Positions 58,376 through 64,000 of a stretch of 64,000 nucleotides of DNA are shown here, in pieces. Location: NCBI GenBank assembly GCA_916988195.3, contig CAKASQ030000028.1, positions 146,123-210,122 of the forward strand, read 5' to 3'. Origin of the DNA: Oscillospiraceae bacterium. Its GTDB lineage: Bacteria > Bacillota > Clostridia > Oscillospirales > Oscillospiraceae. A program made the position numbers and the translations under genes. Below the pieces are notes generated by a model. That model was not told where the DNA came from. It searched no databases and saw only the letters and a program-made list of their open reading frames with translations. Positions within the stretch are counted from its first letter, which is position 1; each line of letters opens with the position of its first letter.

Positions 58376-59113
58376 TCATCGGGACAAATACCGGCTCAAA
58401 AACTCTCTGGTTCTGGCCTGCTTGGGGTTATTGAAGATTTCCTCGGGCGCGGCGTCCTCTAAGATCACGCCGCCGTCCATGAAGATGACCCGGCTCGACA
58501 CGTCGCGCGCAAACGCCATCTCGTGCGTCACAACGAGCATCGTAAAGCCCTCGCCTGCCAGCCGCTTCATCACGTCGAGCACTTCGCCGACCATCTCGGG
58601 GTCGAGCGCGCTCGTCGGTTCGTCGAAGAGGATGATATCGGGGTTCATCGAGAGCGTCCGCGCAATTGCCACGCGCTGCTTCTGGCCGCCGGAGAGCTGC
58701 GCAGGGCGGGCGTTGCAGTAAGCGGACATGCCGACGCGCTCTAAGTAATCCCGCGCGATCTTTTCGGCCTCCTCGCGTTTCCGGTGCAGCACCGTCAGCT
58801 GCGGGCAGACGCAGTTCTCGAGCGCGTTCATATTATTGAAGAGGTTAAACTGCTGGAACACCATGCCCACACGCGCGCGGTACTGCGACAAATTCAGCTC
58901 TTTTCCCGCGATGTCCTTGCCTTCAAAAATGATTTTGCCGCCGGTCGGCTCTTCGAGCAGGTTCACGCAGCGGAGCATCGTGCTCTTGCCGGAGCCGGAC
59001 GAGCCGATGATGCTGATCACATCGCCCTTGTTTACCGAGAAGCTGATGTCGCGCAGCACCTGATGGGTGCCGAACGTCTTTTCCAGATGCTCGAGTCTTA
59101 AAATCTCTTCCAT
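58376..59113 (-). CDS. Amino-acid ABC transporter ATPase (GlnQ-type; lysine system)
   Basis: ATG 59113, 1 nt after the permease stop, behind GGGAGGCGCAG, gives 245 residues. Walker [21 protein letters not shown] is the polar amino-acid subfamily mark, then [17 protein letters not shown], the signature [17 protein letters not shown] and Walker [21 protein letters not shown], with [20 protein letters not shown]. It energises uptake by the permease and binding protein upstream. A lysine riboswitch in front of the operon indicates lysine as the regulator and probable substrate. Confidence 0.95.
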   Translation of the reverse strand: MEEILRLEHLEKTFGTHQVLRDISFSVNKGDVISIIGSSGSGKSTMLRCVNLLEEPTGGKIIFEGKDIAGKELNLSQYRARVGMVFQQFNLFNNMNALENCVCPQLTVLHRKREEAEKIARDYLERVGMSAYCNARPAQLSGGQKQRVAIARTLSMNPDIILFDEPTSALDPEMVGEVLDVMKRLAGEGFTMLVVTHEMAFARDVSSRVIFMDGGVILEDAAPEEIFNNPKQARTREFLSRYLSR

Positions 59114-59114
59114 C

Positions 59115-59879
59115 TTACTGCGCCTCCCGGATGTGAATTTCGGCCTGCGAATCAGAGCCGCTGCCGCAGATCGTGTAGTTGTCAGACCCCGCGAGCTTCT
59201 TTTCGGCAAGCCGCAGGAGCCGCGTGACCGTGAAGGTCAGGATGAAGTACAAAATGCAGATGACCGTGTAGACCTGAAACGTTTGCAAATTGATGCGCTT
59301 AATGACGCCCGCCATGTAGTAGAGCTCCGTCACGCCGATGACATTCAGCACCGAGGTATCCTTGATGTTGATGACAAACTCGTTGCTGATGGACGGCAGA
59401 ATGTTCTGAAGCACCTGCGGGATGACGACCTTGACCATCGCCTGCGCGTGCGTCATGCCGACGGAATACGCTCCCTCGAGCTGCCCGCGGTCGACGGAAA
59501 TGATGCCGCCGCGGACGATCTCGGCCATGTAAGCGCCGGTGTTGATGGAGACGATGAACAGGCCCGCAGGAATGAGCGGCAGCGTCGCGCCGTCATTCAA
59601 AAAGGCGTAGCCCCAGTAGATGACCATCGCCTGGACCATCATCGGCGTACCGCGGAAGACTTCAATGTAGACGGCGATGATGGCGTTGACGATCTTATGG
59701 AGCGCGCAGAGTACTGCATTTTTCGATTTCGGCGCGGTGCGGATGACGCCCGTAAGCAGACCGATCAGGAAGCCAGCGGCTGTACCGATCAGGGCAATGA
59801 GCATCGTATAGCCGACGCCGGAAAGCAGGTAGCTGTAATACTGGCTGATGATTCCGAGTACTTCTCTGATAAATTCCAT
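59115..59879 (-). CDS. Amino-acid ABC transporter permease (HisM/GlnP type; lysine system)
   Basis: The protein has 254 residues and five to six helices: [20 protein letters not shown] + [36 protein letters not shown] (the RGTP.. motif of polar amino-acid permeases), and the coupling loop [20 protein letters not shown] followed by [17 protein letters not shown]. Homodimer likely, as no second permease is present. It lies 49 bp after the binding-protein gene. Confidence 0.95.
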   Translation of the reverse strand: MEFIREVLGIISQYYSYLLSGVGYTMLIALIGTAAGFLIGLLTGVIRTAPKSKNAVLCALHKIVNAIIAVYIEVFRGTPMMVQAMVIYWGYAFLNDGATLPLIPAGLFIVSINTGAYMAEIVRGGIISVDRGQLEGAYSVGMTHAQAMVKVVIPQVLQNILPSISNEFVINIKDTSVLNVIGVTELYYMAGVIKRINLQTFQVYTVICILYFILTFTVTRLLRLAEKKLAGSDNYTICGSGSDSQAEIHIREAQ

Positions 59880-59928
59880 CTTATCTCATCCGTTCCGTTC
59901 GTATTTTCTGATTCTCGCCTGAAATCGC

Positions 59929-60798
59929 TTACTTCTTGATGATGACCACGAGGTTGCTGTTGTAGTAGCAGTCGGTGAAGTCGACCTGCTCCTCGCGCTC
60001 GGCCGTGGGGCTCATGCCGGCGATGATCGCGTCAACCGCGCCGGACTGGACGGCGGCAATCAGCGAATCCCACTCGTAGGAGTAAACCTCAAGGCTCATG
60101 CCGAGCTCGGCGGCAATGTACTTTGCGACCCGCACGTCGTAGCCGCTGGCGTAGAGGTTATCCTTGCCGGAGATGGGAACAGCGCCGTTGGCGTCAGTCG
60201 TCTGCGTCCAGTTGAAGGGGGCGTAGGCGCATTCCATCGCGATGCGGAACACACCGTTCGAGGTGTCGGTGTTGGAAGACTGAAGGACAATTGCATCACT
60301 CGACTGCGTATCGGGGTCTGCACTGAGGCTCACCATCTGCGCCATGAGCTCCTGACGGGTCTCGGTGGGGATGGTAGCAAGAATATCGTTGACGGTTGCG
60401 ACCATCGAAGAGCCGGTCTGGAACGCAACGGCAATGCCGGTCTCGGCGTCGGTTGCGGTAAAGCCGGTGTCATTGTTGACAAACGGCAGATAGGTCAGCG
60501 TATCGTCCTTGCCGCAAACCTCAAGCGCCGTGGGCTCTTCGGCGACATAGCCATCGATCGCGCCGGACTTCAGGGCGTTCAGAAGATCTGTAAAGTCGGG
60601 GTAGGACTTCTTCTCAACGCCTTCGATCTGGTCGATGACGTCTAAGTGGAACGTGCCGGCCTGACCGGCGATGACCGCGCCCTTGAGGTCCGCGATGGTG
60701 GTGGCCTTCGAGAGGTCGGTCTTCTGCCGCGAGCCGCAGGCGGTCAGCGCCAGACACAAAATAGCTGCTGCTAAAACGATGGATACGATTCTTCTCAT
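59929..60798 (-). CDS. Amino-acid ABC transporter substrate-binding lipoprotein (lysine-regulated)
   Basis: The ATG at 60798 behind AAGGAGGAACATCCC gives 289 residues. Signal peptide RRIVSIVLAAAILCLALTAC with lipobox LTAC. The family-3 SBP fold is arranged unusually: TIADLKGAVIAGQAGTFHLD and SGAIDGYVAEEPTALEVCGK come first, while MECAYAPFNWTQTTDANGAV + SGYDVRVAKYIAAELGMSLE and IIAGMSPTAEREEQVDFTDC come last. In a typical SBP_bac_3 the 'APF.W.....G....G.DVD.A..IA' segment is N-terminal, so the lobes appear circularly permuted. Confidence 0.9.
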   Translation of the reverse strand: MRRIVSIVLAAAILCLALTACGSRQKTDLSKATTIADLKGAVIAGQAGTFHLDVIDQIEGVEKKSYPDFTDLLNALKSGAIDGYVAEEPTALEVCGKDDTLTYLPFVNNDTGFTATDAETGIAVAFQTGSSMVATVNDILATIPTETRQELMAQMVSLSADPDTQSSDAIVLQSSNTDTSNGVFRIAMECAYAPFNWTQTTDANGAVPISGKDNLYASGYDVRVAKYIAAELGMSLEVYSYEWDSLIAAVQSGAVDAIIAGMSPTAEREEQVDFTDCYYNSNLVVIIKK

Positions 60799-60826
60799 GG
60801 GATGTTCCTCCTTAAATTTTCCCCAA

Positions 60827-60861
60827 CAAAAAACGGCCAAAGCAAAGTGCTTCGACCGTTG
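60827..60861 (-). terminator. Expression-platform terminator of the lysine riboswitch
   Basis: On the minus strand: AACGGTCGAAGCA CTT TGCTTTGGCCGTT, a 13-bp stem with two G-U pairs, followed by TTTTG, 60 nt downstream of the aptamer and 29 nt before the start codon. Confidence 0.82.
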
Positions 60862-60891
60862 GAACCGGAAAAACCGTATCGTCTGCAAATC

Positions 60892-61063
60892 GAATATAGC
60901 ACTCCGCAAAAAATATTGCGACAGTCGTACAGATCTTCTCTGTACGCCCAACAGCAGCGGCTCTCAAAAGCCGTACCATTTCGGCAGAAGCACCTTTTGC
61001 ATGCCGTCAGCAACGTTTGAGCGTCTCGGGCAGGCGACTGATTGGTTCCGCGCCTCTATATCT
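60892..61063 (-). promoter_or_regulatory. Lysine riboswitch (L-box) aptamer
   Basis: On the minus strand the leader has all key blocks of the L-box: AGATATAGAGGCGCGG at the 5' side of P1/J1-2, GGTGCTTCTGCCGAAATGG in the P3 region, GCTGTTGGGCGTACAGAG, ACTGTCGCAATATTT and the closing TTGCGGAGTGCTATATTCG. P1 pairs ATATAG with CTATAT. Compare the B. subtilis lysC leader (GATAGAGGTGCG ... GCTGTC ... TTGGAGGGCTATC). Lysine binding would allow the following terminator and shut the amino-acid importer. Confidence 0.88.
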
Positions 61064-61115
61064 TTGAGTTTGACTGTTATTTCGTTGTTCACAGGTGTTC
61101 CTGTGATTTGTGCCT

Positions 61116-61143
61116 AGTATAGCACCGTTTTCCGACAAATCAA
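61116..61143 (-). promoter_or_regulatory. Promoter upstream of the lysine riboswitch
   Basis: On the minus strand: TTGATT, a 16-nt spacer and TATACT; a small hairpin CACAGG/CCTGTG lies between it and the aptamer. Confidence 0.65.
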
Positions 61144-61230
61144 GCCTTTTTTTGAAAAAAGCCAATTTTTAACGCAAGCTATGAATATATACAGAAATCG
61201 GTTCCTATTTTTGTGCAGCCTGACGGACAT

Positions 61231-62001
61231 TTACCGGTCTCCCCGGTTGAAGTGCGTCAGGTCCTTGATGACCTCGCCCGCGATGATGAGACCAACGACG
61301 GAGGGCACGAACGCGGTCGAGCCCGGGATATCGCGCCGGTCGGTGCATTTTCTGGCCGTGCCGGGCGGGCAGATGCAGTGGTTGCGGCAGCTGATGGCCG
61401 CGTCCTCCACGGGGCGGATCGGCTTTTCCTGCGAATAGACGACCTTGAGATGCGAAACGCCCTTCTTCCGGCAGAGCTGCCGCATGACGCGCGCAAGGGG
61501 GCACACCGACGTTTCAAAAATATCCGCCACCCGGAACGCCGTGGGGTCTACTTTATTGCCCGCGCCCATGGAGCTGATGATGGGAACGCCCGCGTCTTTT
61601 GCTGCTAAGACGAGCCCCATTTTGCCGAAGACGGTGTCGATTGCGTCCACGACATAGTCAAACTGCGAAAAATCGAACTGATTTTCCTCCCCGGGCAGGA
61701 AAAATGTCTTGTACGTCGTGACCTTGCAGTTGGGGTTGATGGAATGCACGCGCGCCTCTGCTACGTCGACCTTGGATTTTCCGACCGTCTCGCGCGTGGC
61801 GAGGATCTGCCGGTTCACATTCGTCAGGCACACCCGGTCGTCATCGATGAGATCGAGCGCCCCCACGCCGGAGCGCGCCAGCGCCTCGACCGTATAGCCG
61901 CCCACGCCGCCGATGCCGAATACGGCCACGCGGGAGCCTGAGAGCACGTCCATCGCCTCGCCGCCAAGGACCAGCTGCGTTCTTGAAAACTGATTGAGCA
62001 T
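61231..62001 (-). CDS. tcdA: tRNA threonylcarbamoyladenosine dehydratase TcdA (ThiF-like)
   Basis: ATG 62001 behind CAGGAGGCGTT gives 256 residues. The start MLNQFSRTQLVLGGEAMDVL is typical, followed by the nucleotide loop VAVFGIGGVGGYTVEALARSG, LIDDDRVCLTNVNRQILATR, VDAIDTVFGKMGLVLAAKDA and SSMGAGNKVDPTAFRVADI, and a C-terminal CRNHCICPPG Cys cluster. TcdA (CsdL/YgdL) uses ATP to cyclise t6A37 to ct6A in ANN-decoding tRNAs. Distinct from the PRTRC ThiF at 2.2-2.9 kb, showing how the E1 fold is used twice in this window. Confidence 0.93.
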   Translation of the reverse strand: MLNQFSRTQLVLGGEAMDVLSGSRVAVFGIGGVGGYTVEALARSGVGALDLIDDDRVCLTNVNRQILATRETVGKSKVDVAEARVHSINPNCKVTTYKTFFLPGEENQFDFSQFDYVVDAIDTVFGKMGLVLAAKDAGVPIISSMGAGNKVDPTAFRVADIFETSVCPLARVMRQLCRKKGVSHLKVVYSQEKPIRPVEDAAISCRNHCICPPGTARKCTDRRDIPGSTAFVPSVVGLIIAGEVIKDLTHFNRGDR

Positions 62002-62130
62002 AACGCCTCCTGAAAATCTGCCGGACACGCCGACCGCCCACACCGGTTCTGGTGCAGGCGGCTGGCGCTGTTGGAATCATAAAAAGAGAGAGGAAATATA
62101 ATGAGGGGGATTCACTGTGTTGATTAGTTG

Positions 62131-62306
62131 CCTAGCAGAGTTTCGCTCCGCAGAGCGAAATTAAGTAGAGATCCATGTTATCCGGCGGCTCTGCCGACCG
62201 GAAACATACCTATCGCCTCGCAAGTGTGGAATTTTGCCCCTACGGGGCAAAATTATGCGCGCAGTCGAGGCGCTTCTTTTGTCAAAAAAGCCCTTGCTTT
62301 TTTGAC
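62131..62306. repeat. Structured intergenic repeat family R1, copy 3
   Basis: Same order as copies 1 and 2: hairpin I shortened to TTTCGCT/AGCGAAA; hairpin II CCGGCGGCTCTGCCGACCGG; outer stem CGCCTCG/CGAGGCG; hairpin III AATTTTGCCCC TAC GGGGCAAAATT (arm GCGCC/GGCGC of copy 2 replaced by CCCC/GGGG); hairpin IV GTCAAAAAAGC CCTT GCTTTTTTGAC. Hairpin IV also lies 4 nt after the stop of the minus-strand sulfhydrylase gene and can end its transcript. The 62002-62130 stretch is otherwise empty. Confidence 0.75.
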
Positions 62307-62310
62307 AGTT

Positions 62311-63591
62311 TTAGACGGCGGCGAAGCCCTTTTCGAGGTCGGCAAGAATATCGTCGATGTGCTCCGTGCCGATGGAAAGGCGGATGGTAGAGGGCGTGAT
62401 GCCCTGATCGAGGAGCTCTTCCTCGGTCAGCTGCGCGTGCGTCGTGGTCGCCGGATGGATGACGAGGGACTTCACGTCCGCGACGTTTGCAAGCAGCGAG
62501 AAAATTTCGAGGTGATCGATGAAGCGGAACGCTGCTTCCTGCCCGCCCTTGATCTCGAAGGTGAAGATGCTCGCACCGCCGTTCGGGAAATACCGCTCGT
62601 AGAGCGCGTGGTCGGGGTGATCGGGCAGCGAGGGATGGTTGACTTTTGCGACCTTCGGATGGTTCTTCAGGAACTCCACGACCTTCTTCGTGTTCTCCGC
62701 GTGCCGCTCGAGACGAAGAGAGAGCGTCTCCGTGCCCTGCAGGAGCAAAAACGCTGCGAACGGAGAGATGGCCGCGCCCTGGTCGCGCAGCAAAATCGCG
62801 CGCACATAGGTCACAAAGGCCGCCGGGCCTGCCGCGTCGACGAACGACACGCCATGATAGCTGGGGTTCGGGTCCGCGATCAGAGAGAACTTGCCGCTTG
62901 CTCTCCAGTCAAACTTACCGGCGTCGACAATCACGCCGCCGAGCGTCGTGCCGTGGCCGCCGATGAACTTCGTCGCCGAGTGGACAACGATGTCCGCGCC
63001 GTGCTCGATGGGGCGGATGAGATAGGGCGTGCCAAAGGTATTATCGACGATGACGGGAAGCGAATGCTTGTGCGCAATCTCTGCAATCGCGTCGATGTCG
63101 GGAATATCGCTGTTGGGGTTTCCGAGCGTCTCAAGGTAAATTGCCTTCGTGTTGGGCTGAATGGCCGCTTCGACCTCTTTGAGATCGTGCGCGTTCACAA
63201 ACGTCGTCGTCACACCGAAGGCTTTGAGTGTATGGGCGAGCAGATTATACGTGCCGCCGTAGACGGTCTTCTGGCAGACGATGTGGTCACCCTGCTGGGC
63301 GAGCGCTTCAATTGTATACGTAATCGCCGCCGCGCCGGAGGCAACCGCGAGCGCCGCTACGCCGCCCTCGAGCGCCGCAATGCGCTTTTCAAAGACGTCC
63401 TGTGTGGAATTCGTGAGCCGGCCGTAGATGTTGCCCGCGTCGCGAAGGGCAAAGCGATCCGCCGCGTGCTGCGCGTTGTGGAATACATAGGAAGTCGTCG
63501 CGTAGATCGGGACGGCGCGGGAATCGGTGGCGGGGTCGGCCTGTTCCTGACCGACGTGGAGCTGCAAAGTTTCAAAATGATAGTTGGACAT
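62311..63591 (-). CDS. metY: O-acetylhomoserine sulfhydrylase / aminocarboxypropyltransferase (Cys/Met metabolism PLP enzyme)
   Basis: ATG 63591 behind AAGGAGAATTATT gives 426 residues. PLP features: [60 protein letters not shown], and the PLP-Lys site [31 protein letters not shown] residues and the ending [20 protein letters not shown] distinguish MetY-like proteins from MetB/MetC. It makes homocysteine from O-acetylhomoserine and sulfide, direct sulfhydrylation in methionine synthesis. An upstream small ORF lies in the leader. Confidence 0.94.
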   Translation of the reverse strand: MSNYHFETLQLHVGQEQADPATDSRAVPIYATTSYVFHNAQHAADRFALRDAGNIYGRLTNSTQDVFEKRIAALEGGVAALAVASGAAAITYTIEALAQQGDHIVCQKTVYGGTYNLLAHTLKAFGVTTTFVNAHDLKEVEAAIQPNTKAIYLETLGNPNSDIPDIDAIAEIAHKHSLPVIVDNTFGTPYLIRPIEHGADIVVHSATKFIGGHGTTLGGVIVDAGKFDWRASGKFSLIADPNPSYHGVSFVDAAGPAAFVTYVRAILLRDQGAAISPFAAFLLLQGTETLSLRLERHAENTKKVVEFLKNHPKVAKVNHPSLPDHPDHALYERYFPNGGASIFTFEIKGGQEAAFRFIDHLEIFSLLANVADVKSLVIHPATTTHAQLTEEELLDQGITPSTIRLSIGTEHIDDILADLEKGFAAV

Positions 63592-63655
63592 AATAATTCT
63601 CCTTCTTTGAATCGATGTTTTACATTCTGTTTTTGTAGACGGTTTTCGGTTCTCG

Positions 63656-63712
63656 TCACATTCGCCCGTTGCGGAAGTTCGCGCGGAGCAACGCTTCAAA
63701 GATGGATCTCAT
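63656..63712 (-). CDS. Upstream small ORF (18 aa) in the metY leader
   Basis: ATG 63712 follows CTTGGAGGACAAGAAC, a strong ribosome-binding site. The peptide is [18 protein letters not shown], ending Met-stop, 64 nt before metY. It contains an internal hairpin GTTGC/GCAAC. No terminator hairpin or S-box is visible in the leader, so if it acts, it would be by translation coupling or stalling. Confidence 0.5.
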   Translation of the reverse strand: MRSIFEALLRANFRNGRM

Positions 63713-63767
63713 GTTCTTGTCCTCCAAGTTTTAGCCTATCTATCTACTATTCTAGTAGGTTGGTGAT

Positions 63768-63796
63768 AGAATAGCACAGAGAACCGCCCTTGTCAA
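63768..63796 (-). promoter_or_regulatory. Promoter of metY
   Basis: On the minus strand: TTGACA (perfect), a 17-nt spacer and TATTCT. Just downstream is TACTAGAATAGTA, a partial dyad that may be an operator. Confidence 0.82.
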
Positions 63797-63904
63797 GCGG
63801 TCCTCCCAAAATTTTTGATATTCTTTTGGTAAAGATCACCGGATGGAAATTGTCTTCCAATGGTGACATCCGTTTTCGGGATTTCCGCAATCCTCCGGGA
63901 GGTT

Positions 63905-63924
63905 CGTAGGGGCGGACGCGGCTT
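63905..63924. repeat. Palindromic 'CGTAGGGG' repeat, interrupted end
   Basis: CGTAGGGGCGGACGCGGCTT matches the left arm of copy A (CGTAGGGACGGACGCGGCTT), but the second arm of the hairpin is missing because other DNA begins at about 63925. Confidence 0.5.
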
Positions 63925-64000
63925 GTCAAGGCCAGATTGTTTACAGGTTGACCGGGAGGATTGTTTACACATTCCGGATTCTGTAAATTTTTCTCGAATC
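63925..64000. mobile_element. Probable left end of an insertion sequence (IS21-like?)
   Basis: Starting at about 63925 (GTCAAGGCCA) there are two direct repeats of GATTGTTTACA at 63933-63943 and 63953-63963 (..CA-GATTGTTTACA-GGTTGACCGGGAG-GATTGTTTACA-CATTCC). Multiple short repeats ending TGTTTACA near a terminus are typical of IS21-family ends. The element continues beyond the window. Confidence 0.4.

Noticed and set aside
62128..63774. A 548-codon plus-strand open frame opposite metY
   Set aside because: Antisense shadow of the sulfhydrylase gene, starting in the R1 repeat; low-complexity Arg/Val/Asp-rich translation.

Overview
The window looks like a chromosomal segment of a strictly anaerobic, spore-forming Clostridia bacterium, most likely an Oscillospiraceae-type gut commensal. 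The evidence is its high GC for a Firmicute, strong AGGAGG ribosome-binding sites, SLH-anchored surface proteins, a Spo0A-type DNA-binding protein with 0A boxes, a prismane/hydroxylamine reductase, a YeiH/LysR pair, and many ABC importers with low-GC-type lipoprotein signal peptides. This placement is an inference from gene content and style, not from a marker phylogeny.

Layout. 1-5.5 kb (minus strand) is the decayed end of a conjugative or plasmid-like element: a bactofilin-like coiled-coil protein, a divergent sliding clamp, ThiF/E1-like and JAB/JAMM proteins of PRTRC type, a sigma-like fragment, and a helicase remnant that abuts a beheaded glycosyltransferase at about 5.50 kb. 5.7-10 kb holds an FGGY sugar kinase and asnA-asnS. 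10.4-17.3 kb is a branched-chain amino-acid ABC system with two tandem binding proteins and a single livHMGF set. 17.4-24.5 kb holds a DEAD-box helicase, a DprA-like protein, a CHAP-SLH protein, mini-RNase III, RqcH and a very Cys-rich small protein with a structured leader. 24.7-36.6 kb is largely nucleoside salvage: uridine phosphorylase, two nucleoside hydrolases, a BmpA/Nup-type nucleoside ABC importer and adenosine deaminase. 36.58-37.60 kb is an AT-rich degenerate mobile element with inverted repeat ends. 37.6-40.4 kb holds a CAT-like protein, a HAD hydrolase and an SH3b protein.

40.5-43.65 kb is a TrpXYZ-like ABC importer preceded by a Tyr/Phe-rich leader peptide and a terminator, which is a classic attenuator layout. 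43.7-46.65 kb has an orphan Spo0A C-terminal-domain gene with two perfect 0A boxes, then the khpA/rpsP/ffh/ylxM translation and secretion cluster. 46.8-58.1 kb has an NAGPA-SLH protein, a CMD-family protein, a flavodoxin, a five-gene peptide ABC operon, hcp and a serine-recombinase scar. 58.4-61.2 kb is an amino-acid ABC importer behind a lysine riboswitch. 61.2-64 kb holds tcdA, an O-acetylhomoserine sulfhydrylase with an upstream small ORF, and the probable end of an insertion sequence.

Four observations seem most worth following up: (1) a three-copy, roughly 180-nt intergenic element whose hairpins are kept by compensatory changes (13.45, 19.51 and 62.13 kb); (2) the Tyr/Phe leader-peptide attenuator at 43.4-43.65 kb; (3) the 0A boxes in front of the orphan Spo0A-C gene; (4) a second, MITE-like family of palindromic repeats ('CGTAGGGG...') found at five intergenic sites. 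Genes act together mainly in nutrient uptake (branched-chain, aromatic and lysine amino acids, peptides, nucleosides) and in nucleoside breakdown.
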